This document shows positions 17,360 through 28,700 of a stretch of DNA of 64,000 bases, in pieces (the stretch's first letter is position 1; each line of letters starts with the position of its first letter). Location: positions 930,001 to 994,000 of the forward strand of contig OZ252019.1 in the NCBI GenBank assembly GCA_965247435.1, written 5' to 3'. The notes under the pieces are model-generated. The model saw nothing but the letters and a program-made list of their open reading frames with translations. It was not told the origin of the DNA and did no database searches. Source of the DNA: Ilyomonas sp965247435. Lineage in GTDB: Bacteria; Bacteroidota; Bacteroidia; Chitinophagales; Chitinophagaceae. The position numbers were made by a program, and so were the translations under genes.

Positions 17360-19072
17360 ATGGAAAAAAGGAAAAAGAAAGCAAGGGTTTGGAAATGGAT
17401 GGCAGGCGTTGCAACCGTGCTCTGCGTCGGTGGCATTGCGGGCTGGTTTTTTTTGAAGAAGGATCTGGCAAAACCACCGCAGCAGTCGGTTGTAAAGCCG
17501 GTTTTGTCGGATGAACTGAAGAAGATGATTATTAGTGCAAGCGATAGTTTGTACCGGCTGGAGTTTTCTTATTTTGATGTTAACCCCGATTCGGGTACCG
17601 GCCTGGTAAAAGACATAAAACTGATACCCGATTCTGCCATTTATCAAAAATTACTGCTGGCAAAAAAAGCGCCGGACTGTGTTTGTAGTATGCGTACCGA
17701 CAGCATTGTTATCAGCCATTTTTCATTTGAAAAAACGCCTGATGGAAAGAAGCTCGTCATCAGCAAAATGCTTATACAGAGTCCGGATATTACCATTCAA
17801 TACAAGCTGCAGCCGTACAACGATGCTGCAAGCATAAAAGACGAAAAGCTGCTGCTGAAAACAATGAAAGGCCTGCTTCGTTTTGCCAGCGTACAAAATT
17901 TATTGCTGCAGCATATAAACCTGACAATGATTAATAACAATGGCAGCGAGATAAGAAAAACCAGCCTGCGAAACCTGAATATTGATATGGAGGATATTAA
18001 CACGCATACGGTTAAACTTACCGACAGCAGCCGCGACGCATATACCGCTATCACCATCGGCAGCAACCGGATTACCACGCCCGACGGCCTGTATTATTTA
18101 ACCCTGAAAGACACGCGCTATGCACCGGAGGCGCAAATGCTTACCATCCAAAAAACAACACTGGACCCACGGCTTAACAAAACTGCTTTTTACCAGCGGG
18201 CAAAGTTCCGCAAAGACCGCTTTCATATTATTAACGGCAATACTATTATCAGCGGCATAGATATAGACCGGCTGCTGCGTCGCCAGCAGGTGCACCTGCG
18301 ATCAATGACCATCGAAAGCTCGTACAGCGAAGTATATACCGATTACAATTATCCAAAAAGAAAAACACTGCCGGTGCGCCGCCATAAAGATCCGCACGAG
18401 TTGCTGCAGCAACTGGCTTTTGACATTACTATAGATACGATGAATATGCACAACGGCACTTTTGAATACGCTATTAAAGGGGAAAAGTCGGATGACGTGG
18501 CTACTTTTAAAATGGATGATATGGAAGGCCGGTATGTAAATATTACCAACAACGCAATAGCCAAATCAGCTAACCACTATACAACGGCACACATGCGCGG
18601 CAGGGTAATGGAAGGTGGCTATGTTACCACCGACATGCGCCTCAGCTTAACAGATAAAGATGGTGCCTTTGGCATAACGAGCGTAATGGGACCAATGGAC
18701 GGCCGTTTGATGAACCCGCTGATGAAACCGTTAGCGCTTATAGAAGTTAAATCGCTCGACATACAAAAGATGAAAACGGTGATTCATGGCAATGCGTACG
18801 GCGCAAAAGGCAACATAGATTTTTATTACAAAAACATGAAAACAATGTTTCTAAAAAAAGACGGTGATAAAAGGGAGGGCTACAAAAAATTAAAACTGAT
18901 CTCTTCCATATCCAACCTGTTTGTACCCGACGATAACCCTAAAAAGAACGGCAAGTTTAAAAAAGGCCCGATAGACATTAAGCGCGATGCGCACGCTTCC
19001 TTCTTCGGGTTCCTCTGGCAGGCTACACTGGAAGGAATGGCGGTGCATGTGCTGGGTTTGAAGAAGGAGTAA
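17360..19072 (+). CDS. Unknown membrane-anchored periplasmic protein (AsmA/DUF748-like architecture)
   Basis: 570 residues. A basic N-terminus (EKRKKKARVWKW) precedes one membrane segment (MAGVATVLCVGGIAGWFFLKK, about residues 15-35), so the bulk lies in the periplasm. The body is beta-strand rich with repeated hydrophobic alternation (IDIDRLLRRQQVHLRSMTIE; MEGRYVNITNNAI), which resembles the AsmA/DUF748 envelope proteins, but no motif clinches that. The C-terminus (GPIDIKRDAHASFFGFLWQATLEGMAVHVLG) resembles the ends of such proteins. A 14-bp inverted repeat ends four bases before its ATG. It stands between umuC and the ligase pair; no functional link is evident. Confidence 0.78.
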   Translation: MEKRKKKARVWKWMAGVATVLCVGGIAGWFFLKKDLAKPPQQSVVKPVLSDELKKMIISASDSLYRLEFSYFDVNPDSGTGLVKDIKLIPDSAIYQKLLLAKKAPDCVCSMRTDSIVISHFSFEKTPDGKKLVISKMLIQSPDITIQYKLQPYNDAASIKDEKLLLKTMKGLLRFASVQNLLLQHINLTMINNNGSEIRKTSLRNLNIDMEDINTHTVKLTDSSRDAYTAITIGSNRITTPDGLYYLTLKDTRYAPEAQMLTIQKTTLDPRLNKTAFYQRAKFRKDRFHIINGNTIISGIDIDRLLRRQQVHLRSMTIESSYSEVYTDYNYPKRKTLPVRRHKDPHELLQQLAFDITIDTMNMHNGTFEYAIKGEKSDDVATFKMDDMEGRYVNITNNAIAKSANHYTTAHMRGRVMEGGYVTTDMRLSLTDKDGAFGITSVMGPMDGRLMNPLMKPLALIEVKSLDIQKMKTVIHGNAYGAKGNIDFYYKNMKTMFLKKDGDKREGYKKLKLISSISNLFVPDDNPKKNGKFKKGPIDIKRDAHASFFGFLWQATLEGMAVHVLGLKKE

Positions 19073-19238
19073 CTGAATAATTGCACTCTTAGTTATAAAC
19101 ATTGTGTGTACACGAGACACAGATTAGGGGCAATCTCAAAATGTAATGGATATAATCGCCTTACTCACAACTTATAACCGTTAACTATGGACCCTTTATT
19201 CCGGCAAGGTATTCGTACTTCTAACCTAAACATTTCCT

Positions 19239-20285
19239 TTGCTTATAGAATTTTCGGACAAAGGCTTATACTGCCGTGAAGGCAATTTTTATATTGATCC
19301 CTGGCGGCCGGTAGATCGTGCCATTATTACGCATGCGCACAGCGATCATGCGCGCAGCGGCAGTAATTATTACCTGTGCCATCATTATACCAAACCCTTG
19401 CTGCAGGCGCGTTTGGGCGATTATAACTACGAGAGTATCGGGTGGAATGAAACTATTAACATGCAGGGCGTAAAAGTATCGCTGCACCCTGCCGGGCATA
19501 TCATTGGCTCTTCACAAATACGAATAGAACATAAAGGCGAAGTGTGGGTAGTAAGCGGTGATTACAAAACAACTGACGACGGCATCAGCGGCGCATTTGA
19601 GCCGGTAAAATGCAATGTGTTTATTACGGAATCAACCTTTGGTTTGCCCATTTATAAATGGAAACCGCAGGAAGAAATTTACAGTAACATAAAAAAATGG
19701 GCGCAAAAGAACAGGGAAAATAAAATAAGCAGCGTACTGATTGCCTATAGTTTGGGTAAGGCACAGCGCATCCTGCAACCGCTAAGCGAAGTTACCGATG
19801 TTATCTATGCACATGGCGCGGTGGCCAATATGCAGCAGGCACTTGAGGGTGCCGGTTGGAACCTGCCCAAAGTAGAACGCATTACGCCGGATACGCCTAA
19901 AAGTAAATTGATTGGTGCGGTGATTGTAGCGCCATCAAGTGCAGAAGGCACACCCTGGATCAGGCGGTTTTCGCCGTATGCCACCGGTGTATGCAGCGGC
20001 TGGATGCAGGTGCGCGGCAGTTTCCGCCGGCGCAATGCCGATGCAGGTTTTGCGTTAAGCGACCATGCAGACTGGAATGGACTATTAAGTGCGATTGAAG
20101 CTACCGGCGCCGAAAAAGTATATGCTACCCACGGCTTTCAAAGTGCGCTGAGCCGATACCTTAACGAGCGTGGTATTGAAGCCGCAGAGGTGCATACCGA
20201 ATATGGCAATGACGAAGAGGAGGGCGGTGCGCCGCCGCCCATCGAAGGGGAGCCTGAAGAGAAAAATATAGACAGCACAGCGTAA
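19239..20285 (+). CDS. Ligase-associated DNA exonuclease (metallo-beta-lactamase / beta-CASP fold)
   Basis: 348 residues. YIDPWRPVDRAIITHAHSDHARSG contains the HxHxDH zinc motif, LHPAGHIIGSSQIRIE the third metal-site His, VVSGDYKTTDDG the Asp ligand, and SDHADWNGL plus YATHGF the beta-CASP motifs. This matches the family encoded beside ATP-dependent DNA ligases. The only in-frame start is the TTG at 19239; a TAA lies at 19227 and no ATG occurs before the conserved domain. The DNA ligase gene starts 64 bases downstream. The C-terminal 20 residues are acidic and Pro/Glu rich. Confidence 0.92.
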   Translation: MLIEFSDKGLYCREGNFYIDPWRPVDRAIITHAHSDHARSGSNYYLCHHYTKPLLQARLGDYNYESIGWNETINMQGVKVSLHPAGHIIGSSQIRIEHKGEVWVVSGDYKTTDDGISGAFEPVKCNVFITESTFGLPIYKWKPQEEIYSNIKKWAQKNRENKISSVLIAYSLGKAQRILQPLSEVTDVIYAHGAVANMQQALEGAGWNLPKVERITPDTPKSKLIGAVIVAPSSAEGTPWIRRFSPYATGVCSGWMQVRGSFRRRNADAGFALSDHADWNGLLSAIEATGAEKVYATHGFQSALSRYLNERGIEAAEVHTEYGNDEEEGGAPPPIEGEPEEKNIDSTA

Positions 20286-20349
20286 AGCGGGGAAAAGTTT
20301 TATGTAATAGATTGGTGCCGTCTCCATTTTCTTATAAATCTGACAAGTA

Positions 20350-22059
20350 ATGAATGAACAGGTGAATTATACCGGATTAATAAAGGAAGAGCAGCAGTTA
20401 GATGCCGAAACAGACCATATTCCGGATGCTGCTTCAGAAGCCGGCGGTTTGTCTGCCTTCGCTTCGCTGGTGCAGGTATTGGGAACTTCTACCAAAACGC
20501 TGGACAAATTAGCCGCTTTGCAAAATTATTTTACCGTAGCCGATGACAGGGACAAAGTATGGGTCATTGCTATTTTTAGCGGCAGAAGGCCAAGGCGTGC
20601 CGTAAGCGGCGGCCTGCTGCAGGCCTGGTGCGTAGAACTTGCAGGCATACCCGATTGGTTGTTTGCAGAGTGTTATCATACCGTTGGCGATATGGGCGAG
20701 ACTATCGCGTTGCTGCTGCCAAACATAGCTGAGGATATACAGGAAAGCGCAAGCCTCTCTTATTTTTTAGAGGAATTAATTAAGCTGGAGAAGCAGGATG
20801 AACTAATAAAAAAACAGTTTGTAATAAACGCCTGGCAGGCGATGACGCAAAGTGAGCGTTTTGTGTTTAATAAATTAATCACCGGCTCTTTTCGCATTGG
20901 CGTATCGCAGAAAGTAATGGTGAATGCACTGGCAAAAACAGTGCAATTAGATGCATCGGTGATTGCGCACCGCATCAGTGGCAACTGGGACCCGTCCACA
21001 ACTACTTTTGCCGGATTGTTAAGCGAACATGCCACCACAATTGATTATTCCAAGCCGTATCCGTTTTATCTTGCTTATGCGCATGAAGGCGACCCGGCAG
21101 TGCTGGGCAATGTGGAAGACTGGCAGGCCGAGTGGAAATGGGATGGCATCCGCGGGCAAATGATTAAGCGTAACGGCGAACTGTTTATCTGGAGCAGGGG
21201 AGAAGAATTGATGACAGAAAAGTTTCCGGAGTACCAGGTGTTGAAAGATAAGCTGCCCGAAGGTACGGTGCTGGATGGCGAAATCATCCCGGCAAGAGAT
21301 GGCAAGCCATTGCCTTTCGCGTTGCTGCAAACGCGCATCGGCCGAAAAAATATTACGAAGAAGCAATTGCAGGAAGCACCGATAGCTTTCTTTGCCTACG
21401 ACCTGTTGGAATGGAAAGGCGAAGACTGGCGGGGCAAACCCTTACAGACACGTAGAGCAACCCTGGAAACGATTGTACAGGCAGTGAATCATCCGACATT
21501 ATTGTTGTCTGATGTGATTGATTGTAAGAGCTGGGAAGCGCTTGCCGATGTTCGTGTTGGTTCGCGCGAAGCAGGTGCTGAGGGAATAATGCTGAAGAAT
21601 AAAAATTCTGTGTATAAGGTTGGCAGAAAAGTAGGGGACTGGTGGAAATGGAAGATAGAACCCTTAACGATAGATGCTGTGATGATCTATGCGCAGAAAG
21701 GCGCCGGCCGCCGGAGCAACTTATATACCGACTATACCTTTGCGGTGAAAGACGGCGATAAATTGGTGGCTTTCACCAAGGCGTATTCGGGCCTAACGGA
21801 TAAAGAGTTTAATGAAGTGGATGCTTTTGTAAAGCGTAATTCGATAGAGAAATTCGGGCCTGTGCGCACGGTAAAACCACAGCTTGTTTTTGAAATTGCC
21901 TTTGAAGGCATTGCGGCGAGCAACCGGCATAAAAGCGGCGTGGCGCTTCGCTTTCCGCGTATCCTGCGCTGGCGCAAAGACAAGCCGGCCGAAGATATTA
22001 ATACACTGGAAGATTTGAAGAAACTGTTAGCTGTATATGGAAAGAATAGTGAAGTTTAA
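20350..22059 (+). CDS. ATP-dependent DNA ligase
   Basis: 569 residues. Domains in order: helical DNA-binding N-terminal domain (to about 230), nucleotidyltransferase domain with motif I EWKWDGIRGQ (Lys263 is the adenylated residue), motif III FFAYDLLEWKG, motif IV EGIMLKNKNS, motif V WWKWKIEP, and an OB-fold C-terminus. It seals nicks using ATP, in contrast to the essential NAD-dependent LigA. The exonuclease gene 64 bases upstream forms the conserved ligase-exonuclease pair. The helicase (Lhr-like) and phosphoesterase genes that often complete this cluster are not here; the next gene is a minus-strand peptidase. Confidence 0.94.
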   Translation: MNEQVNYTGLIKEEQQLDAETDHIPDAASEAGGLSAFASLVQVLGTSTKTLDKLAALQNYFTVADDRDKVWVIAIFSGRRPRRAVSGGLLQAWCVELAGIPDWLFAECYHTVGDMGETIALLLPNIAEDIQESASLSYFLEELIKLEKQDELIKKQFVINAWQAMTQSERFVFNKLITGSFRIGVSQKVMVNALAKTVQLDASVIAHRISGNWDPSTTTFAGLLSEHATTIDYSKPYPFYLAYAHEGDPAVLGNVEDWQAEWKWDGIRGQMIKRNGELFIWSRGEELMTEKFPEYQVLKDKLPEGTVLDGEIIPARDGKPLPFALLQTRIGRKNITKKQLQEAPIAFFAYDLLEWKGEDWRGKPLQTRRATLETIVQAVNHPTLLLSDVIDCKSWEALADVRVGSREAGAEGIMLKNKNSVYKVGRKVGDWWKWKIEPLTIDAVMIYAQKGAGRRSNLYTDYTFAVKDGDKLVAFTKAYSGLTDKEFNEVDAFVKRNSIEKFGPVRTVKPQLVFEIAFEGIAASNRHKSGVALRFPRILRWRKDKPAEDINTLEDLKKLLAVYGKNSEV

Positions 22060-22276
22060 GAAGTAAAAAGTGAGTTATTACCTGTTTTGCAATTAACAAT
22101 AGGTTTGCGGGAAATAGTAATCATGGCAACGTTATAAAAAAAACGAAAGCTGCTTTCTTGTTTACAACCCATGCAGCCCAACGGTTTGCGCGGCTTATAA
22201 GTACCATATCTATGTAAGAGTAACATAAAACTGCAAACTGCGCATTGCCGCGCTTACCGGCACGCCCGCCCAGTTA

Positions 22277-23779
22277 TTATTTTATAAACGCCGCTACTTC
22301 CTTTTTAAACTGTGCCACAGAGGAGTCGTGTATGTACATCATGTGCCCGGCCTCAAAATATTTCATCGTAATGTTTGCCTTGATGCTTTTCTCCAATCCT
22401 AAATGATCCATCGTATATTCTGCGCCATAAAAAGGTGTGGCGAGGTCGTAATAGCCGCACAGTACAAGCACTTTCAGGTTTGGGTTCCTGCTCATCGCTT
22501 CCGCTAAATCCACACCGGTATTCGGCATCACCGCATCGCCGCCGCCACCGTTTTTGCTGTGCTTCCAATCCCAGTCAAAGCCTTCTTTGCTGTATGCGGA
22601 AATGCTGTACGTACGGTCTTTCGGCACTTTTAAATCGCCGTAAAAATAGCTGAGAAACATAGCGATATATGGCGGGCTGATAGCGGTGCTTTGCGGGTCG
22701 AACGCACTGAATTCGCTCAGCAGATCCTGGTTGATGCCTTTGTAGCGCGAGTCGAGCCTGCCAACACTCTGGTGCGTAGCGCGCAATAATTCTTGGGTGA
22801 ATTGTGGCTCCATTACGCGGAGATTTGCTTTGATAAGATAGTCTTTACTCAATCCGGTATAAGCCGATAATTGGGCGGCGACTGTTTCTTTTTCTGCATC
22901 GGTTAATTGATCGCCTTTCATCAGAGCGGTGGTATAAGAGCCCGCTGCATACGTACGTACTTCTTTCAAAAAAGCCTCCAGATTAGCCGGCTTGTTAGCA
23001 AGCTTATTATGGTAATACGCTACAGCCGCATACGTTGGCAAATGAATTACATACGAAATGTCATCGCCTTGCCCAAAAGTTAGCTGCCGCAAGTCGAGCA
23101 CGGTAGAAACCAGCACTATACCATTGAGTGCAATGCCTGCATATTCCTGTAAATAATCGGCTACGCCGGCAGAGCGCATCGTGCCGTAGCTCTCGCCCAG
23201 CAGGTATTTGGGCGAATTCCAGCGGTCGTATTGCCTGATGTACAACTTAATAAAATTGCTTACCGATTTTATATCCGGATCAACGCCCCAGAAGTCTTTA
23301 TCCTTTGCTTTGCCGGCAGCTTTGCTCAGGCCGGTGCCAACCGGGTCTATCATTACAATATCGGTAACATCCAGTGGCGAATAGTTGTTGTCTTCCACTT
23401 TATAAGGCGGCTGTAAAGTATTGTTTGGGTCGTTCACCACAATGCGTTTTGGCCCCATTACACCTAAATGCAGCCACATAGAGGAGGAGCCGGGACCACC
23501 GTTATAAGAAAAAGTAACAGGCCGTTTAGCGGCATCTATTTCTCCATCTTTTGTATAGGCCGTAAAACCAAATTCGGCAATGGCAGAATCCTTTTCGTTG
23601 TTTAAAATAAGCGTACCAACAGTAGCCGTGTAACTAATGAGTTTGCCATCAATCTTTACGCTATGGCGGGTAATGGTAAGGCGGGCTTTCGGATTGAGCG
23701 AATCGGCCGGTTGTGCCTCCGAGAAAAAGCGGGCGCAAGACAAGAGTAACAGTAAGGCGTAACGGAGTAGTGTTTTCAT
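22277..23779 (-). CDS. Secreted serine carboxypeptidase-like protein (peptidase S10)
   Basis: 500 residues. Signal peptide MKTLLRYALLLLLSCARFFSEAQ. FSYNGGPGSSSMWLHLG is the S10 oxyanion-hole motif, YLLGESYGTMR contains the nucleophile Ser (about 195), VLCGYYDLATPF the Asp, and FEAGHMMYIHD the His of the triad. The enzyme would remove C-terminal residues from peptides in the periplasm or outside. The gene is single and convergent with the DNA ligase gene. A TATCTTTA box at 23868-23861 on the minus strand may be its -7 promoter element. Confidence 0.92.
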   Translation of the reverse strand: MKTLLRYALLLLLSCARFFSEAQPADSLNPKARLTITRHSVKIDGKLISYTATVGTLILNNEKDSAIAEFGFTAYTKDGEIDAAKRPVTFSYNGGPGSSSMWLHLGVMGPKRIVVNDPNNTLQPPYKVEDNNYSPLDVTDIVMIDPVGTGLSKAAGKAKDKDFWGVDPDIKSVSNFIKLYIRQYDRWNSPKYLLGESYGTMRSAGVADYLQEYAGIALNGIVLVSTVLDLRQLTFGQGDDISYVIHLPTYAAVAYYHNKLANKPANLEAFLKEVRTYAAGSYTTALMKGDQLTDAEKETVAAQLSAYTGLSKDYLIKANLRVMEPQFTQELLRATHQSVGRLDSRYKGINQDLLSEFSAFDPQSTAISPPYIAMFLSYFYGDLKVPKDRTYSISAYSKEGFDWDWKHSKNGGGGDAVMPNTGVDLAEAMSRNPNLKVLVLCGYYDLATPFYGAEYTMDHLGLEKSIKANITMKYFEAGHMMYIHDSSVAQFKKEVAAFIK

Positions 23780-24211
23780 AACAGCGGGTGTTGGTTTTTC
23801 AGATAAGCAGGAGGTATCATCAATCAGTTGACAGTTGTCTTTTTCTTATATAAAAGGCACTAAAGATAACTGCTTGTTTTGTAAGTAAAACGGATGCCTG
23901 TAATCGGGTGGTATCTCCTTTTTAAAACAGTTAGCCTGACCTGTCAGGTTAACCAGGATGCTTTGCCTTCAAAGTATTTCAACCTGACTGGTTATAATGT
24001 CTCCTTTGCATAACAGCATTCAAAAGGGTGCGCTACCCTATTATCCGGTGGTATATCAGTAAAATCCGGGACGCAAACCTGCCTGCCGGTAAACGTTAGG
24101 GCACTATGAAGCATGAAGTGCAGCATACTTTCTTCGTGCAGGCGGTGCCTTTTTAGTATGCTGCATGGCCAACATTAATTTTGAGACGGAGGTACTGCCT
24201 GATACTTCATC
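23780..24211. other. Noncoding stretch with a 10-bp inverted repeat
   Basis: 432 bases without a gene. GCAGCATACT (24120-24129) and AGTATGCTGC (24155-24164) are perfect reverse complements around 25 bases and could form an RNA hairpin downstream of the minus-strand glycosyltransferase gene. A CCTGAC-CT-GTCAGG palindrome lies near 23936-23949. The left part holds the S10 peptidase promoter region. Confidence 0.5.
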
Positions 24212-24955
24212 TTACCCTACTTCCAGAGAAACATTCATCCGGTTTAGCGTTTTACCGGTAGCTTTTTTCCTTATTTTCCTGCTATGCTTCCTGATGGTAA
24301 GGTAATTAATGATTAATTCTTTTACGCCCTTTGTATAAGTAAAGCCCCAGAGGTTTTCTTTGTTTATTACCGATAGCCGCTTCGCTAATATTTTATAGCG
24401 TTTAATTAAATAGAACAGATTAAAGTACTTCATGTGATAGAGCAGTACGGTCTCGGTATTGTAACTTACCTCCCCAACCGGGTGGCACTTATGGCAACCC
24501 GTTTCATAATTTATTTCCTGTATAGCGGCGGGTTTAAATAAGATGCATTTGTCCATTTTGCGGTACCGGAAGCCACGGGTTATTTTATCCAGGTTGTAGC
24601 TGTTGCCAATCATATCGTACGCTTCGGGCTTTATAATGGTGGCATTGCAACGGTTCAAAAAATCGTCGTTGCAATCAATCCATTCATCTACATCACAAAC
24701 AATCACCCAGTCGGCATCGGATGTCTTCCAGCAGTTATTTTTTATCTGCAGGTACAGGTCGTCTCTTATTTCATTGTTGGTATCATGGTCAATTATCGCA
24801 GCGCCATTGCTACTGATTATGGCTCTCGAGTTATCAGTGGATTGATTATCATAGATAGTAAACTGCACATGGGCAAAGCGCTCTTTATAATGCTTAAAAA
24901 AATAGGGTAATGTTTTCTCTTCATTCCAGCAGATAGAAAAAATATGGACTTTCAT
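24212..24955 (-). CDS. Glycosyltransferase family 2-like protein
   Basis: 247 residues, no membrane segment. The N-terminus MKVHIFSICWNEEKTLPYFFKHY is the start of a GT-A fold of the Glyco_tranf_2_4 kind; IYDNQSTDNS binds the nucleotide, and DWVIVCDVDEWI carries the DxD metal-binding motif (about residue 90). HKCHPVGEVSYNTETVLLYHMKY near residue 155-175 is typical of this subfamily. It probably transfers a sugar onto a cell-surface glycan. It stands alone, with noncoding DNA on both sides, so the pathway is not shown by context. Confidence 0.87.
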   Translation of the reverse strand: MKVHIFSICWNEEKTLPYFFKHYKERFAHVQFTIYDNQSTDNSRAIISSNGAAIIDHDTNNEIRDDLYLQIKNNCWKTSDADWVIVCDVDEWIDCNDDFLNRCNATIIKPEAYDMIGNSYNLDKITRGFRYRKMDKCILFKPAAIQEINYETGCHKCHPVGEVSYNTETVLLYHMKYFNLFYLIKRYKILAKRLSVINKENLWGFTYTKGVKELIINYLTIRKHSRKIRKKATGKTLNRMNVSLEVG

Positions 24956-25790
24956 AATTACCGGTTGACACTGATTTGTTTTAAAATGGGTTGGTGGGAG
25001 TTCTATATTTTAAATGCAAAAATTCATTATTCTTTGCCTTTCAACAATTAAATTAATAATTAATGGAAGGTACAACAAGCCATGCATTTTTACTAAAAAG
25101 CAGCGCCTGTAATGGCCGATAGTACTTTAAAATTTATAGTTTCTTATATTCAGTAAGTGCACAAAGAAGCTACAACACAAATGGAGAAAATATTGCGCAC
25201 TTTGGAGTTGGCAATGCGCCCGCCCACAGGCAGGTTTGTACCTTTAAACCTCAACTTATATGCTCTTCACTTACTTACAGTTATTTAGATTTGTTTTTTG
25301 TATCCCGGCGTTAATATAAGCTGTACACAATAAAGGTTGGCTTCGCGGCAGATACTGTTCTTAGTACTGCTACCAGGCATTTGTAACCTTTTGCTTATAG
25401 CCAATTATTTTGTTTAAGCTATATAATTCTTGCCATACTTAATAGCCTAACAAGTGTTTGTAAGCAAAACCTGATTGTTGCCGTATTGTTTTTCTTGTTG
25501 CTTACTCCTCTTCTAAATGCAGGCACTACTATATGGTAAGCTGGCCCGGGCTATCTTATAAGTGTGAGTATTACATGTAATATCATTTCAGCGGCAAAGC
25601 CTTTTCACCTGCGTTATTTTACCTTACATACAAAAAATTTCTTAAGCTGTTTTAAATACTACGCTAATAATACGTTAAAAGGTGCTTAACAAATTAATTT
25701 TGGATAAGGAGGTATAATTCTTGCCAATAGGCGAGCGTTTTAGAAACCATTACTAGTTAACATTTTTTCATCCAATATCAATCAATTTTT
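24956..25790. other. Long noncoding leader region before the G8-domain gene
   Basis: 835 bases, the longest empty stretch of the window. No reading frame with family resemblance was found on either strand, no tRNA-like cloverleaf, and no strong hairpin apart from a short GCCCGGGC palindrome at about 25545. It lies between a divergent pair (glycosyltransferase on minus, G8 protein on plus), so both promoters must be here. Confidence 0.5.
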
Positions 25791-28700
25791 ATGAGAAATT
25801 CTCGACGCAAGTTTATTCGTAATTCGTCTTTAGCCGCCACTTCCATTGCTCTTCTCTCTGCAACCAAAAAAAACAACCTGTTGCAGGAATCAGCTATCGG
25901 CTGCGCCCCGGAAATTGCCAGCACACTCAGCGGCAATATTGTTAGTAGTAAATCGGGTAAATGGTCGGATGTAAAAACCTGGGAAGGCGGCCGTGTTCCC
26001 GGCGCCGGCGATTCGCCCCTTATTGCAACCGGCCATACCGTAATGATGGATGTTGACAGTACGGTAGCAGGTTTATCCATAAGTGATGGTGGTGTTTTGC
26101 AGTTTAATGCTGCGCTTTCTGCAACGTTGCAGTCGAGCGGCAATGTAACGGTAGAAGGTGTGCTGAGGATGCGCCCTTCCAATGTATCGGTAGTGCACAC
26201 GGTGCGGTTCATTAATATTAACGAGTCGAACTATGTGGGCAGTACTATGGATCCGGTGGCATCGGATGTTGGATTGTGGGTAATGGGCGCCGGTGCGCTC
26301 GACCTTTGCGGTACTTCCAAAACCGGCTGGACCAATGCAGCAGACAGCGTACCGGCAGGCGCCACTTCATTTGCTGTTAAAGACAGTACCGGCTGGAAAG
26401 TAGGGGATGAAATCGTGATTGCGCCGATGGATCAGCCGGATTTTTATTCTACTGACTGGATAGATTCTTCTGCAACGCTTATTGATTTCTTCCTGCCCAA
26501 ATTTGAGCGTCGTATTATTACTGCTATCAGCGGTAATACAGTAACATTCGCAGGTGCATTGGTGTATGATCATTCGGCTGTTACTTCTAACGTCACTTCT
26601 CCTTTAGGCAATTCTTCCCGCAAGTGGACGGCGGAAGTAGCCAACCTCACCCGCAATGTAAGGGTAGAAGGTACTAAAAACGGTACAACCGATGCGTATG
26701 CCAATTTTAAAAGAGCGCATATTTTTATCCGTTCTACTGCTGCTCAGAGTGTTAAATACATGCAGGGCAAATATCTTGGTCCAAGAAAACTTCAGGATGG
26801 CGGCAACCGGCCAACACTTATCACCGGCCGTTATGCCCTTCATTTCCATCATTGTGAAGATGGATCAAGAGGCTCAATTGTAGAAGGCTGCGTACTCACA
26901 GACATCGGCAGCCGCTGTTATGTGCCGCATGTAAGCCATGGCATTACTTTAAAGAACAATGTTGCCTTCAACTCGATAGGTGAAGCGTTCTGGTACGACT
27001 GGCAGGAAATATCGCACAACTGCGTATGGGATGGCAACCTGATGGCGGCTATCCGTATTAATGGAGCAGACCGTAGCTGTACCGGTATGCTGCTGGGCCA
27101 GGGCGATGGTAACATTGCAAGAAATAATGCGGCCGTATATGCCAACTGTGGTGTAGCCCACAATGGCGGTGCCTGTTATGTATGGCAGGCCGATGCGGAA
27201 GGCGTGTGGATATTTGAAAATAATATATCGCACAGTTCTATCACCGGTATTTCTGTATGGCAAAACACAGGTAACAACCATACTATTATAAACTACGATT
27301 CCTTTAGCTGTTATGAAGGCATCAGCCACGGCGCTTATGGCAATTCTTATACTTACCGGTACGGGCACCATTATAAATCTAAAATCTTTAACGAAGCTAC
27401 TTCGGGTAATACCAGCGGTGTGGTATTCCAGGATCTTTTTGTGGATGCAGCCGGTGCGGATTACTGTGCGGAAATAGTAGATTCGCCTATCCCGTCCGAT
27501 ATAAAATGTACCAACAAATTTATCAACTGCGTATTCAGAAACTATAAAATATCCGCTGTGCAACTGGCCAGCCTCATGCTGGATAGTAATGTAGAAAAAC
27601 AAAGCAAAAAAGTAGATCTTATCTGCTGTGATATTGTTTCCGGAAAAGCCTTTGTGTTTGATCACAAAAGTTTATACCCTTTAAAGAATAACTCGCAGAT
27701 CAGGGTACAGCCTGTAGCAGGCCAATGCTTCCAGACTTTGCGGAGCAACAACCAGGACGTGAACTCTAATATCGGTGTATTTGCACCTACCGTTTATGGT
27801 ACGGGCATGGGGCTTAGCGGCAATTATTATAACGGCACTACGTTCAACGATTTTGCTTTCAGCCGTATAGATTCTATGATCATGTTTCAGCAATGGTCGT
27901 ATGATAAGGCCTCTTCACCAACCGGCGTTCATTACCTTATTACAGGCGACCAGTATTCTATGCGCTGGACGGGCCAGGTAGAAGCGCAGTACTCGGAGCC
28001 GTATATATTTTATACGCAGGGCGGCGGCGGATTTCGGCTTTGGTTGAACGGCGACCTCATTATTGATAGCTGGTACGACCGCGCAGATGCAGCCGAGATC
28101 GTAACGTCTAAAACAGTTACACTTACTGCAAAAACAAAGTATTCCATTAAGTTGGAGCATTTTAATGCTGCCGGCTCCCGGGGTTGTATGCTGCACTGGA
28201 AATCTCCAAGCTTACCTGTAATGTCGCTGATTCCGCAATGCCAGTTATATGCAGACCCGCTGAACGATGACGGCAGCACAACGAGCCTGATGACGGTGAG
28301 TGCGGGCAGCGACGTGGCCATTGCCTTACCCATAAACAAAGTAAACCTCAGAGCAACGGTATCGAATGAAGAGGACGATGCTAAATTAGCTTACCTGTGG
28401 ACCAAAGTGAGCGGCCCTGCCCAGTATAGTTTCTCCAACCCGAATTCTTTTACTACTAATGTAAAAGGCTTAGTGGCAGGCACTTACACCTTCAGGGTAC
28501 AGGTGAAAGATTCAAAGGGCAACACTGCCCAGGACGATGTAATGATAACGGTACAGGCTGCAAACAATACGGCAAGCATGACTGCCGATAGCCTTGCAGT
28601 TACGGCCTATCCTAATCCATCGCCAAGCAACTTCCACATGCAGGTTATCAGTAAGAGCAGTTCTCCGATTACATTAACCATATTCAACAATTATGGCAAG

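Noticed and set aside
26949..27665. Antisense open frame of 238 codons within the G8-protein gene
   Set aside because: The sense strand encodes a coherent beta-helix region; the antisense product has no family features.
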